From positions 177,892-241,891 of the forward strand of contig NZ_BNBM01000003.1 of the NCBI RefSeq assembly GCF_014655715.1: a stretch of DNA of 64,000 nt. Reading direction: 5' to 3'. The first letter of the stretch is position 1, and each line of letters starts with the position of its first letter. The notes under the pieces are model-generated. The model searched no databases, was not told the DNA's origin, and saw only the letters and a list, made by a program, of their open reading frames with translations. This DNA is from Streptomyces lanatus (GTDB lineage Bacteria; Actinomycetota; Actinomycetes; Streptomycetales; Streptomycetaceae). A program made the translations under genes and the position numbers. Of the stretch, positions 46,514 to 55,277 are shown piece by piece.

Positions 46514-47124
46514 GCCGCACGATCAAGGTCCTCCTCGCCGAGGACCAGTCGATGGTCCGCGAGGCCCTGGCCGCCCTGCTGGGCCTGGAGGACGACATCG
46601 AGGTCGTCGCCCAAGTCGCACGCGGCGACGAGGTGTTGGCGGCCGCCCGGGCCCACGACATCGACGTGGCCCTGCTGGACATCGAGATGCCGGGCATGAC
46701 GGGCATCGAGGCGGCGGCCCGGGTCCACCGGGAACTCCCGGACGTCAAGCTGGTCGTCCTCACCACCTTCGGCCGCCCCGGCTACCTCCGCAGCGCCATG
46801 GAGTCCGGCGCCGACGCCTTCCTCGTCAAGGACGCCCCCGCGGCCCAACTCGCCGAGGCCGTACGCAAGGTGCTCGCGGGGGAGCGGGTCATCGACCCGA
46901 CCCTGGCCGCGGCGGCACTCGCGGAGGGCGCCAACCCGCTGACCGACCGCGAGCGGGAGGTCCTGCGGGCGGCGGAGGACGGCTCCACCAACGCCGAGCT
47001 GGCGGCGACCCTGCACCTGTCCCAGGGCACGGTCCGCAACTACCTGTCGACGGCGATCCAGAAGCTGGCGGTACGCAACCGGGCGGAGGCGGTACGGATC
47101 GCGAGGGAGAAGGGCTGGCTGTAG
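46510..47124 (+). CDS. Response regulator, NarL/LuxR (DesR-like)
   Basis: A 204-residue response regulator. The receiver has acidic residues in LAEDQSM, phospho-acceptor D57 in ALLDIEMPG, the conserved Thr in VVLTTF and Lys in LVKDAP. The C-terminal HTH reads LTDREREVLRAA through GTVRNYLSTAIQKLAV. ATGA overlap with the kinase indicates a cognate pair. Likely targets include its own operon (see the dyad at 43610). Confidence 0.9.
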   Translation: MSRTIKVLLAEDQSMVREALAALLGLEDDIEVVAQVARGDEVLAAARAHDIDVALLDIEMPGMTGIEAAARVHRELPDVKLVVLTTFGRPGYLRSAMESGADAFLVKDAPAAQLAEAVRKVLAGERVIDPTLAAAALAEGANPLTDREREVLRAAEDGSTNAELAATLHLSQGTVRNYLSTAIQKLAVRNRAEAVRIAREKGWL

Positions 47125-47136
47125 TGCCGGCGGCGG

Positions 47137-48009
47137 TCAGTTGAGCATCGCCCGCGCGGCTTGCGCCTTGTGCCGGATGCGGTCCGCGGTCGCCTCGTCC
47201 ACCGCGCCCACGACCTCCGCGTACGCCTCCAACTCGTCCGCGCCCTTGAGGAAATCCCCCCGCTGGACGAGCAACTGCGCCCGGTCGAACCGCAACCGGG
47301 CCGGATGCGCGGGCAGCGCCAACGACAGCTCCACGCCCCACAGGGCCACATCCGTCCGCTCGGGCCGGGCGGCCGCCCACGCCCGGATGTTGTTGAGGAT
47401 CCGCTGCACCACCTCCAGCGGATCCGCCGCCGTCAGCATCGACTGCTCCAACGGCGCCCCCGTGGCCCCGACCACCAGCAGCTCCGCATCGCTGCCCGTC
47501 AGCAGCCGCCCCCCGTCGAAGGGATCGACGAGCACCTGATCGTCGGCCGGCCCGAACCCCACCACGAAGTGACCGGGCAGGGCGACCCCGTACACCTGGG
47601 CCCCCGCCCGCCGAGCGACCTCCAGCCACACCACCGACAGCAGGATCGGCAGCCCGCGCCGCCTCCGGAGGACCTCGTGCAGCAACGACGACTCCAGTCG
47701 CTGATAGTCCCCGGGCGTCCCGCGGAAGCCGTACCGCTCGCCGAGCAGCTCCCGCAGCGCGACCGCCCACGCCCGCGGCCCGCCGGGCCGGTACGGCAGC
47801 TGTCCGGCCAGGTCGTCCAGCTCCATCTGCGCGGAGTCCAGCCCGGCCTCGTCCAGCGCCCCGTCCGCCTCCGCTCCCAGCAGCAGACACAGCACGGACA
47901 GGTCAGGCCGCTCGGACCGTGCCTCTTCGGCGAACCGCCGCCGCAGCTCGGCGGAGCGTTCGGGGGTCGGGGGGTACAGGGGACGCATAGGTGGCTCGTG
48001 CCCTTTCAC
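47137..48009 (-). CDS. SirB1-like transglutaminase-fold protein
   Basis: A roughly 290-residue cytoplasmic protein resembling the SirB1 N-terminal/transglutaminase-like family. The core is RRGLPILLSVVWLEVARRAG, VYGVALPGHFVVGF, then LVDPFDGGRLL and a C-terminal TPR-like helical part (RAQLLVQRGDFLKGADELEAY). The usual catalytic Cys is not visible at the LPILLS position, so enzymatic activity is doubtful. GTG 48009 and ATG 47988 are both possible starts. Convergent with the response regulator, 12 bp apart. Confidence 0.7.
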   Translation of the reverse strand: MKGHEPPMRPLYPPTPERSAELRRRFAEEARSERPDLSVLCLLLGAEADGALDEAGLDSAQMELDDLAGQLPYRPGGPRAWAVALRELLGERYGFRGTPGDYQRLESSLLHEVLRRRRGLPILLSVVWLEVARRAGAQVYGVALPGHFVVGFGPADDQVLVDPFDGGRLLTGSDAELLVVGATGAPLEQSMLTAADPLEVVQRILNNIRAWAAARPERTDVALWGVELSLALPAHPARLRFDRAQLLVQRGDFLKGADELEAYAEVVGAVDEATADRIRHKAQAARAMLN

Positions 48010-48027
48010 GGCGATCGGTACCGCTCC

Positions 48028-49020
48028 TCACGGAGATCGATAGTGGTGGTACGCGTGGTGCGCGGTGAACCCCATCCCGGCGTACATCTCCCGCGCGCCC
48101 ACGTTGTCCGTCTCGACCTGCAGCCACGCCGCCGACGCCCCCTCGTCGAGGGCCCGCCGGGCCAGCGCGGCCATCACCCGGGTGGCCAGCCCCTGCCGCC
48201 GCAGCGCCGGATCCACCTCCACGGCGGCGAACCCGGCCCACCGCCCGTCCACGACACACCGCCCGATGGCGGCAGGCGCACCGCCGCCGGCAGCCGGGAC
48301 CGTCGCGAACCACACCGAAGGCCCGCTCCCCAGCACCCGCAACGCCACCTCGCTCACCCCCTTGCGCTGATACCGCGTAAGCCAAGCCTCGTCCGCCTCC
48401 CGGGCCAGCACCACTCCGGCGCCCTCGTCCAGGTCGGCGATCGGCGCCAGCGCCGCGATCCACATCTCGGCGGAGACCTCCCGCACCCACCCCAGCCGCT
48501 CCAGCTCCGCGCACAGCAGCTCCTGCGTGCCCTCGGCGCCGGTCGCGGTCTGGACGTACGCGGGGAGCCCACGGTCGCCGTACCAGCGCCGTACGGCATC
48601 GAGCGCGGCCGGCAGCGGCAGCCCGGGGTCGCCGAGCGGCAGCGCCGAATTGGCCCGCCGGGTGAATCCGGACGCGGCCCGCAGCTCCCACTCCCCGAGC
48701 CGTTCGCTCTCCACCGGCCGCCACGCGCGCGTGGAGACATGCGCGAGTTCCTCGTACGAGGCGGAGGGCCCCCGGCGGCGGGCGGGCGCGGCGGGCACGA
48801 CCTTGCCCGCGACCAGGGAGGTTTCCGGAATCCTGACCGTCTCACCGCTCTTCCGTGTGATCCGGAGCACACCGTCGTCCCAGGATGCGAGAACACCCAC
48901 CGTGTCGGTGAACTTCTCACCCGGAGTCGCAGGATCGTTCAGGCGGCGTACGGAGACCCGTTTACCCACGTCAGCAGCGGTGACACGGACCTCGAAGCGC
49001 CCGCTCGCAGATATTTCCAC
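48028..49020 (-). CDS. GNAT family N-acetyltransferase
   Basis: A roughly 330-residue protein: an N-terminal beta-rich segment (VEISASGRFEVRVT, then VGVLASWDDGVLRI), a degenerate first GNAT-like half and a C-terminal acetyltransferase domain with the acetyl-CoA loop DPALRRQGLATRVM (about 270-283) and the family end NVGAREMYAGMGF. I chose GTG 49020 because AGGAGGGG (49032-49039) lies 11 bp upstream; ATG 49056 or 49050 would lie upstream of that site. It is divergent from fdxA. Substrate unknown. Confidence 0.75.
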   Translation of the reverse strand: MEISASGRFEVRVTAADVGKRVSVRRLNDPATPGEKFTDTVGVLASWDDGVLRITRKSGETVRIPETSLVAGKVVPAAPARRRGPSASYEELAHVSTRAWRPVESERLGEWELRAASGFTRRANSALPLGDPGLPLPAALDAVRRWYGDRGLPAYVQTATGAEGTQELLCAELERLGWVREVSAEMWIAALAPIADLDEGAGVVLAREADEAWLTRYQRKGVSEVALRVLGSGPSVWFATVPAAGGGAPAAIGRCVVDGRWAGFAAVEVDPALRRQGLATRVMAALARRALDEGASAAWLQVETDNVGAREMYAGMGFTAHHAYHHYRSP

Positions 49021-49160
49021 AGGTCGGTTCACCCCTCCTGTTCGGATCATGCCCAAGAACGGAGATACTAGGGGCGGGCATCGACGACGCCGCGCTCCCG
49101 CGCGCCAGGCGGCGGAGCCTACGGAGGCCCGCCAGCGCCCTATCGAGGAGGAACGACAGC

Positions 49161-49481
49161 GTGACCTACGTCATCGCGCAGCCTTGTGTCGACGTGAAGG
49201 ACAAGGCGTGCATCGAGGAGTGCCCGGTCGACTGCATCTACGAGGGCTCCCGGTCCTTGTACATCCACCCGGACGAATGCGTCGACTGCGGCGCCTGTGA
49301 ACCGGTCTGCCCGGTCGAGGCGATCTTCTACGAGGACGACACTCCGGAGGAGTGGAAGGACTACTACAAGGCGAACGTCGAGTTCTTCGACGAGCTCGGC
49401 TCCCCCGGCGGCGCCAGCAAGCTGGGCCTGATCGAGCGCGACCACCCCTTCGTCGCCGCGCTGCCGCCGCAGAACCAGTAA
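49161..49481 (+). CDS. fdxA: 7Fe ferredoxin (3Fe-4S/4Fe-4S)
   Basis: A 106-residue ferredoxin with cysteines at 9, 17, 21, 25, 40, 43, 46 and 50, including CVDCGACEPVCP, the arrangement of actinobacterial seven-iron ferredoxins (FdxC/FdxA). It would supply electrons to cytochromes P450 or other oxidoreductases. GAGGAGGAACG precedes GTG 49161. dapC follows after a very long hairpin, as fdxC-dapC does in M. tuberculosis (Rv1177-Rv1178). Confidence 0.93.
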   Translation: MTYVIAQPCVDVKDKACIEECPVDCIYEGSRSLYIHPDECVDCGACEPVCPVEAIFYEDDTPEEWKDYYKANVEFFDELGSPGGASKLGLIERDHPFVAALPPQNQ

Positions 49482-49500
49482 GAGCGGCCCGCACGCGCGC

Positions 49501-49553
49501 CGCCTCGGTCCCGTACGGCTCGATCACCTTGATCGTCGTACGGGACCGAGGCG
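49501..49553 (+). terminator. Long composite hairpin between fdxA and dapC
   Basis: The outer stem is 17 bp (CGCCTCGGTCCCGTACG at 49501-49517 with 49537-49553). After a small internal loop an inner 6-bp stem CGATCA/TGATCG closes on CCT. It can act as a strong fdxA terminator or processing site. dapC starts 51 bp after it, so read-through or a promoter in the short gap is needed for dapC. Confidence 0.8.
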
Positions 49554-49604
49554 TTGCCATATCCGGCAGTACCGGCGGCTGTACCAGAAAGTGAGTCAGA
49601 TCCC

Positions 49605-50699
49605 GTGTCCGCAGTCTCCGACCGTCTTCCGACCTTCCCCTGGGACAAGCTGGAGCCGTACAAGAAAACGGCCGCCGCGCACCCCGACGGCATCGTCGAC
49701 CTCTCCGTCGGCACGCCGGTCGACCCGGTCCCGGAGCTGGTCCAGAAGGCCCTGATCGACGCGGCGGACTCCCCGGGCTATCCGACGGTCTGGGGCACCC
49801 CGGCCCTGCGCGACGCGATCACCGGCTGGGTGGAGCGCCGCCTGGGCGCCCGCGAGGTCACCCACCGCCACGTCCTGCCCATCGTCGGCTCCAAGGAACT
49901 GGTCGCCTGGCTCCCCACCCAGCTGGGCCTGGGCCCGGGCGACCGGGTCGCCTACCCGCGCCTCGCCTACCCGACGTACGAGGTGGGCGCCCGCCTGGCC
50001 CGAGCGGACTACGAGACGTACGACGACCCGACCGAGCTGGACCCGAGGGGCCTGAAGCTCCTCTGGCTGAACTCCCCGTCCAACCCCACGGGCAAGGTCC
50101 TGTCCAAGGCCGAACTCACCCGGATCGTCGCCTGGGCCCGCTCGCACGGCATCCTGCTCTTCTCCGACGAGTGCTACCTGGAGCTGGGCTGGGAGGCCGA
50201 CCCGGTCTCGGTCCTGCACCCGGATGTGAACGGCGGCTCGTACGAGGGCATCGTGTCGGTGCACTCCCTCTCCAAGCGCTCGAACCTGGCGGGCTACCGC
50301 GCGGCGTTCCTGGCCGGTGACCCCGCCGTCCTGGGCCCCCTCCTGGAGATCCGCAAGCACGGCGGCATGATGACCTCGGCCCCGACCCAGGCGGCGGTCA
50401 TCGCGGCCCTCGGCGACGACGAGCACGTCCGCGTCCAGCGCGACCGCTACGCCGCCCGCCGCAAGGCCCTCCGCAAGGCCCTGGAAGCCCATGGCTTCCG
50501 CATCGAGCACAGCGAGGCCAGCCTCTACCTCTGGGCCACCCGCGACGAGTCCTGCTGGACGACGGTCGCCCACCTCGCCGACCTGGGCGTCCTGGTAGCC
50601 CCCGGCGACTTCTACGGCGAGGCGGGTGCCCAGCACGTACGGGTGGCCTTCACGGCGACGGATGAGCGGGTGGCGGCGGCGGTACGACGGCTGGCGTAG
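49605..50699 (+). CDS. dapC: Succinyldiaminopimelate transaminase
   Basis: A 364-residue class I/II aminotransferase that transfers an amino group from glutamate to N-succinyl-2-amino-6-ketopimelate in the lysine/diaminopimelate pathway. It shows LSVGTPVDPVP, WLNSPSNPTGKVLS, the Asp/Tyr pair in FSDECYLELGW, and the PLP lysine K224 in HSLSKRSNLAGYR. GTG 49605 begins the conserved SAVSDRLPTFPWDKL; the upstream open frame from 49554 overlaps the hairpin end. dapE, the next step, is 2 kb away. Confidence 0.9.
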   Translation: MSAVSDRLPTFPWDKLEPYKKTAAAHPDGIVDLSVGTPVDPVPELVQKALIDAADSPGYPTVWGTPALRDAITGWVERRLGAREVTHRHVLPIVGSKELVAWLPTQLGLGPGDRVAYPRLAYPTYEVGARLARADYETYDDPTELDPRGLKLLWLNSPSNPTGKVLSKAELTRIVAWARSHGILLFSDECYLELGWEADPVSVLHPDVNGGSYEGIVSVHSLSKRSNLAGYRAAFLAGDPAVLGPLLEIRKHGGMMTSAPTQAAVIAALGDDEHVRVQRDRYAARRKALRKALEAHGFRIEHSEASLYLWATRDESCWTTVAHLADLGVLVAPGDFYGEAGAQHVRVAFTATDERVAAAVRRLA

Positions 50700-50758
50700 C
50701 CACTGCCCGAACCGGCCCCGTCCCCAGCTGACGTAGACCGAGCCGCACGCACACAAAA

Positions 50759-50797
50759 GCCGACGGGGCCCAGGGAAACTCCCTGAACCCCGTCGGC
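50759..50797 (-). terminator. Terminator of the secreted-protein gene at 50820
   Basis: GCCGACGGGG pairs with CCCCGTCGGC, with a continuing CAGGG/CCCTG stem around AAACT. On the minus strand it is followed by TTTTG, so it terminates the 50820-51317 gene. It may also stop transcripts arriving from dapC, although that side lacks a T-run. Confidence 0.85.
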
Positions 50798-50819
50798 GAA
50801 AGCCGGGCGCAGCCGATCG

Positions 50820-51317
50820 TCAGCTGACCGGCAGACCCTGCACCGGCAGCGCCCCGGTCGACGGCAGCCCACCCTGCGTCGCCGATCCGGCCACGTCGCC
50901 GAGGACGGCCCCGGCCGACCCGGCCACGCCGCCCGCGGTCTCCTGCGCGGCGGTGGCCCGCTCCTTCGCGACCTTGCCGCCGGTCTTCGTCACCTTGCCA
51001 CTGGCCTTGGCCGCGGTCGGCACGGCCTTCTTCGCGGCCTTGCCGCCGGTCTTCGTCACCTTGTCGCCGGCCTTCGCGGCGGTCGGCAGCGCCTGGTCGA
51101 CCGCCGTGTCGACGGCGCCACCCGCGATCCCGGTGGCGTTCGCGGCCGCACCGTCGACGACGGTCGTGCCGTCGAGGGCGGTCAGCCCGCCGACCTTGGA
51201 GGCGTCGGGCAGTTCGGGGGCCGCGCTGGCGGAGCCGGCCGCACCGACCCCGGCAGCCGCCCCCGCAGCGACGAGCAGCGCGGCACGGGCGATCCGGCGG
51301 GTCAGGGGGAGGGACAT
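50820..51317 (-). CDS. Small secreted Ala/Lys/Gly-rich protein
   Basis: A 165-residue protein with a Sec signal (SLPLTRRIARAALLVAAGAA ... SASA, cleavage about residue 32). The mature part is Ala/Gly/Thr/Lys-rich, with two copies of a roughly 21-residue unit built on AVPTAAKASGKVTKTGGK. The end SATQGGLPSTGALPVQG has a loose LPSTG, but without the hydrophobic helix and basic tail needed for a sortase substrate. AAGGAG precedes ATG 51317. Function unknown; structural or cell-wall-associated is possible. Confidence 0.7.
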   Translation of the reverse strand: MSLPLTRRIARAALLVAAGAAAGVGAAGSASAAPELPDASKVGGLTALDGTTVVDGAAANATGIAGGAVDTAVDQALPTAAKAGDKVTKTGGKAAKKAVPTAAKASGKVTKTGGKVAKERATAAQETAGGVAGSAGAVLGDVAGSATQGGLPSTGALPVQGLPVS

Positions 51318-51479
51318 GATGCTCCTTCGACGGGTATGTCGGATAAGAACGATGAAGTGTCCGACGCCGCCCGGCAGTTGACCGACTGGCTGTTGATCTC
51401 CGGGCTCGGACGCAGTGACTACCGCTCGAAGCCCGCGAAGGTTGCGGCGCCCCAATGTAAAGAGTTGGCAATGCGTCGC

Positions 51480-51507
51480 ATTATCGCCTGCGGATAAAAA
51501 CGGGCAA
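51480..51507 (-). promoter_or_regulatory. Candidate housekeeping-type promoter upstream of the secreted protein
   Basis: On the minus strand TTGCCC (51507-51502) and GATAAT (51485-51480) are separated by 16 bp. The region is strongly A/T-rich for this genome. It would give a leader of about 160 nt to ATG 51317. The rest of this 358-bp gap (51318-51675) holds a broken inverted repeat CCGAATCC/GGATTCGG (51531-51576) near the end of the next minus-strand gene and no gene. Confidence 0.45.
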
Positions 51508-51675
51508 AGCGCTTCCCGCCGGAAAGCCCGCCGAATCCTTACAGCCCTTTGTTCTCAAGGCTTTTGACGGATTCGGGGATGACCGCGCGAAAACCTGCCC
51601 ATGCCATCGCCGCCCAACACCTCGGGCAACCCGTGAGGGTGACCGGTCGAACGGCAGGGCGTACCGCGCGGCCTT

Positions 51676-52638
51676 CTACCGGCTCGTCACGATCCGCACC
51701 GGGCCCGCGGCGCTCCCGCCCGCCGCCGACGACCCCGGCGCGGTGACCGCGCGCCACTGGCTGTCGGTGTTCCCGGCGATCCACTCCCGGCCCGCGTACG
51801 ACACCCGCTTGATGTGCAGATCAGAGGCGTTGGCCACGGCCCAGTGGGCCAGCTGCCACCCACGCTCCCCGGAATTCTTGGCGGCGGGCACCGGCAGCAC
51901 GACGGTCCGGTCGTCCTCCTTGATCACGGACGGTGTCGGCGAGGGCGTGGCTTTCTCGCCGCTCACCTCCGCCGCGGCCGGCTGGAGCGCGTCCCGCCCG
52001 AAGTCCCGCAGCAGCGCGTCCCGTACGGAGTCCGCCCCTGCGGCCCGGGTGGCGCCCGGACGTCCCTCGCAGGTCAGGGTGGCCGCCGAACGCCCGGTGA
52101 GCGCGGCGGCGAGCAGGGTCGCGTCCGGTTCGTGCTTGGCGTACGCCTCCGGGTAGCCGCTGCGCTGGACGCGCTGTGCGGCGACGGTGAGCGGCAACTC
52201 CGTGTAGCCGCGGACCTTGACCAGGTGCTCGTAGAAGATGCCCGCCGAGTAGATCGGGTCCTGGATCTCCTTCTCGGTGCCCCAGCCCTGCGAGGGCCGC
52301 TGCTGGAACAGGCCGAGCGAGTCGCGGTCGCCATGGGCGATGTTGCGCAGCCCCGACTCCTGGAGGGCGGTGGCCAGCGCGATGGTGACGGCCCGCTCGG
52401 GGAGTCCGCGGCCGGTGCCGACGGCGGCGATCGTCGCCGCGTTCACCGCCTGCTCCGGCGTGAACTCGTATCTGGCGCCATCGCCCTTGCCCGAGACGAC
52501 ATCGCAGCCCGGTGTCCCGGTCCCTCCGGTGACGTACTGCACCGCGAGATAACCCGCGACGGCGAGCAGGACCATGAAGGCCGCCCCGCTGCGGAGGAGG
52601 CGGCCACGGCGCTTGGGGGAGGGTGACGACTCTGGCAC
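51676..52638 (-). CDS. Membrane-anchored lysozyme-like secreted protein
   Basis: A 320-residue protein with one N-terminal transmembrane or signal-anchor segment (SGAAFMVLLAVAGYLAVQYV, about 17-36). The extracytoplasmic part has an ALATALQESGLRNIAHGDRD segment, then SLGLFQQRPSQGWGT, a pattern shared by actinobacterial transglycosylase/lysozyme-fold proteins, with Glu in LQESGL as the probable catalytic residue. Database entries for such proteins are often mislabelled as metal transporters. A variable Ser/Pro region and a C-terminal AHWAVANASDLHIKRVSYAG unit follow. Divergent from dapE. Confidence 0.65.
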   Translation of the reverse strand: MPESSPSPKRRGRLLRSGAAFMVLLAVAGYLAVQYVTGGTGTPGCDVVSGKGDGARYEFTPEQAVNAATIAAVGTGRGLPERAVTIALATALQESGLRNIAHGDRDSLGLFQQRPSQGWGTEKEIQDPIYSAGIFYEHLVKVRGYTELPLTVAAQRVQRSGYPEAYAKHEPDATLLAAALTGRSAATLTCEGRPGATRAAGADSVRDALLRDFGRDALQPAAAEVSGEKATPSPTPSVIKEDDRTVVLPVPAAKNSGERGWQLAHWAVANASDLHIKRVSYAGREWIAGNTDSQWRAVTAPGSSAAGGSAAGPVRIVTSR

Positions 52639-52734
52639 ATCCTACAAGGTAGCTGAGGTTACTGAGGAGTATGGGCCGTGTGGAAAATCGGTGGGAAAAG
52701 TGGGGTGACGGGCTGGCGCGTTAGGGTCGGCACC

Positions 52735-53814
52735 ATGGCCGACACCTCCCTTGACCTCACGCTGGACGCCGCGAAGCTCACCGCGCAGCTCGTCGACTTC
52801 CCCTCCGTCAGCGGCACCGAACAGCCCCTGGCGGACGCCATCGAGACCGCCCTGCGCGCCCTGCCGCACCTCACGGTCGAGCGGTACGGCAACAACGTCG
52901 TGGCGCGGACGAACCTGGGCCGGGCGGAGCGCGTGATCCTCGCGGGGCACATCGACACGGTGCCGATCGCGGACAACGTCCCGTCGAGGCTGGACGAGGA
53001 CGGCGTCCTGTGGGGCTGCGGCACCTGTGACATGAAGTCCGGCGTCGCGGTACAGCTGCGCATCGCGGAGACGGTCCCGGCCCCCAACCGCGACCTGACC
53101 TTCGTGTTCTACGACAACGAAGAGGTCACCGCCGACCTCAACGGCCTCAAGCACATCGCCGAGAACCGTCCCGAGTGGCTTCAGGGCGACTTCGCGGTGC
53201 TGCTGGAGCCGTCGGACGGCGAGGTGGAGGGTGGCTGCCAGGGCACGCTCCGGGTGCTGCTGAAGACCAAGGGCGAGCGCGCCCACTCCGCGCGCTCCTG
53301 GATGGGCTCGAACGCGATCCACGCGGCGTCCCCGATCCTGGCCCGCCTCTCCTCGTACGAACCGCGCTACCCGGTGATCGACGGCCTGGAGTACCGCGAG
53401 GGCTTGAACGCGGTCGGCATCTCGGGCGGCGTGGCGGGCAACGTCATCCCGGACGAATGCGTGGTGACGGTCAACTTCCGCTACGCCCCTGACCGCACGG
53501 AGGAGGAAGCGGTCGCGCATGTCCGCGAGGTCTTCGCCGACTGCGGGGTCGAGGAGTTCGTGATCGACGACCACACGGGCGGCGCGCTCCCCGGCCTCTC
53601 CCACCCGGCTGCGGCGGCCTTCATGGCGGCGGTCGGCGGGGTCGCCCGCCCCAAGTTCGGCTGGACGGACGTCTCCCGCTTCTCGGCGCTCGGTATCCCG
53701 GCGGTCAACTACGGCCCGGGAAACCCGCATTTGGCACACAAGCGGGACGAACGTGTTGAAACGGCCAAGATCCTCGCGGGCGAGGCCCGGCTGAGGGCGT
53801 GGCTCACGGCGTAG
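52735..53814 (+). CDS. dapE: Succinyl-diaminopimelate desuccinylase
   Basis: A 359-residue M20 zinc peptidase-family enzyme that hydrolyses N-succinyl-LL-diaminopimelate, giving LL-DAP for lysine and cell-wall synthesis. Metal motifs: [10 protein letters not shown] (about 62-71), [10 protein letters not shown] (bridging Asp), YDNEEVT (catalytic Glu pair), [15 protein letters not shown], and [13 protein letters not shown] with the last His. ATG 52735 begins the conserved [10 protein letters not shown]; the in-frame ATG 52678 is less likely. LOG-family and folP2-like genes follow, as in M. tuberculosis Rv1202-Rv1207. Confidence 0.93.
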   Translation: MADTSLDLTLDAAKLTAQLVDFPSVSGTEQPLADAIETALRALPHLTVERYGNNVVARTNLGRAERVILAGHIDTVPIADNVPSRLDEDGVLWGCGTCDMKSGVAVQLRIAETVPAPNRDLTFVFYDNEEVTADLNGLKHIAENRPEWLQGDFAVLLEPSDGEVEGGCQGTLRVLLKTKGERAHSARSWMGSNAIHAASPILARLSSYEPRYPVIDGLEYREGLNAVGISGGVAGNVIPDECVVTVNFRYAPDRTEEEAVAHVREVFADCGVEEFVIDDHTGGALPGLSHPAAAAFMAAVGGVARPKFGWTDVSRFSALGIPAVNYGPGNPHLAHKRDERVETAKILAGEARLRAWLTA

Positions 53815-53923
53815 CGGGGCCGCCGGGACGGCGCTTCATGGCGGACATGCTCACGTCCCCCGTCCGTAACCCGGATGGATCTACGCTGACGTGGAAAGAC
53901 CTGGCAAGCGGAGGGAGCGCTAC

Positions 53924-54682
53924 ATGGCTACCGGCAACCCCGAGGGCAAGAAGCAGCCACCGGAGGAGCAGCGGCTGGGACCGGTCCTGAGGCGGCGCGG
54001 CCAGGTGACCGCGAGCACCACGGACCAGCGGCTGCTGGACGCGGGCGGGCCGACCGACTGGGTCCACACCGACCCCTGGCGGGTCCTGCGCATCCAGTCG
54101 GAGTTCATCGAGGGCTTCGGCACCCTCGCCGAACTCCCCGCGGCGATCAGCGTGTTCGGCTCGGCGCGCACACCGGTCGACTCTCCCGAGTACGACGCCG
54201 GAGTGCGCCTCGGCCGGGGCCTGGTCGAGGCCGGCTGGGCCGTGATCACGGGCGGCGGGCCCGGTGCCATGGAGGCCGCCAACAAGGGCGCGTGCGAGGC
54301 GGGCGGCATCTCGGTCGGCCTCGGCATCGAGCTCCCCTTCGAGCAGGGCCTCAACCCCTACGTCGACATCGGCCTCAACTTCCGCTACTTCTTCGTCCGC
54401 AAGATGATGTTCGTCAAGTACGCCCAGGGCTTCGTGGTCCTCCCCGGCGGCCTCGGCACCCTCGACGAACTCTTCGAGGCCCTCACCCTCGTCCAGACCC
54501 AGAAGGTCACCCGCTTCCCGATCGTCCTCTTCGGCAGCGAGTACTGGGGCGGCCTCATCGACTGGCTCAGGAACACCCTCATCGCCCAGGGCAAGGCAGC
54601 CGAGAAGGACCTCCTCCTCTTCCACGTCACGGACGACGTGGAGGAGGCGGTGGCACTGGTGTCGAAGGAGGCGGGGCGCTAG
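53924..54682 (+). CDS. LOG family (TIGR00730) Rossmann-fold protein
   Basis: A 252-residue protein with the lysine-decarboxylase-like LOG fold. The phosphate-binding GGGPGAMEAANKGA (about 112-125) and the signature PGGLGTLDELFEALT (about 174-188) are intact. Characterised LOG enzymes release cytokinin bases from riboside monophosphates; the bacterial function is often a general nucleotide phosphoribohydrolase, and lysine decarboxylase is a historical misnomer. GGAGGGAG precedes ATG 53924. The gene is followed by a long repeat region. Confidence 0.88.
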   Translation: MATGNPEGKKQPPEEQRLGPVLRRRGQVTASTTDQRLLDAGGPTDWVHTDPWRVLRIQSEFIEGFGTLAELPAAISVFGSARTPVDSPEYDAGVRLGRGLVEAGWAVITGGGPGAMEAANKGACEAGGISVGLGIELPFEQGLNPYVDIGLNFRYFFVRKMMFVKYAQGFVVLPGGLGTLDELFEALTLVQTQKVTRFPIVLFGSEYWGGLIDWLRNTLIAQGKAAEKDLLLFHVTDDVEEAVALVSKEAGR

Positions 54683-55277
54683 CGCTGGGCTTGAGCCGGG
54701 GAGACGGCGAGGCACCTCTCGACGCCGGCCGGCACTGTCAGCCGGCCCGGCGTTCGAGAACGGCACCCCACCATCCCTGGCCCTCACCCACCCCGGAGGG
54801 GGCGCCAGGGATGGCGGGACGGCACTTCCCAACACCGGTCCGCACCTTCCAGCCGGTCCGGTGTTCGGGGATGGGGCCATGCCATCCCTAGCCCCCACCC
54901 ACCCGGTGGGGCGGCATTTCCCAGCGCTGGTCCGTGTCTTCCAGCCGGTCCGGCGTTCGAGGACGGGGCCACGCCATCCCCAACCCCCACCCACCCGGAG
55001 GGGCGGCACTTCCCGACACCGGCCCGCATCTCCCAGCCCGTCCGGCGTTCGAGCACGGGGCCATGCCGTCCCTAACCCCCACCCACCCGTAGGGGGCGTC
55101 AGGGATGGCGGGACGGCACTTCCCAACACCGGTCCGCATCTCTCAGCCCGTCCGGCGTTTGAGGACAAGGCCCCTTCAGGGCCGGAGCGGGGTCTGGGGC
55201 GGCAGCCCCAGTGGGGGCGACGGGGCTGAGCCCCTGGGGGATGGGACGGGTAGGGGCGGCGGGGGCGAAAAACCCGG
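54683..55277. repeat. Mixed-period (92/110-bp) tandem repeat array
   Basis: This 595-bp gap has no gene. Its core is five occurrences of the anchor CAGCCSGTCCGGYGTTYGAG (first copy with GGCCC), starting at 54739, 54850, 54942, 55034 and 55144, spacings 111, 92, 92 and 110 bp. The longer units carry about 18 extra bases (the CAGGGATGGCGGGACGG block). The array ends in two hairpins: CTGGGGC/GCCCCAG (55194-55211) and GGGGC/GCCCC (55222-55234). A 29-bp tail (55239-55267) is identical to 12807-12835. It lies between convergent genes. Confidence 0.85.

Noticed and set aside
50925..51000. Sortase-anchored protein based on LPSTG near the C-terminus of the small secreted protein
   Set aside because: No hydrophobic helix and basic tail follow the motif, so sortase processing is not supported.
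53924..54682. Lysine decarboxylase
   Set aside because: The PGGLGTLDE signature belongs to LOG-type phosphoribohydrolases; the decarboxylase name is a historical misannotation.
54739..55267. CRISPR array reading of the tandem repeats at 54.7-55.2 kb
   Set aside because: Units are 92-110 bp with similarity across the whole unit, no unique spacers, and no cas genes anywhere in the window.
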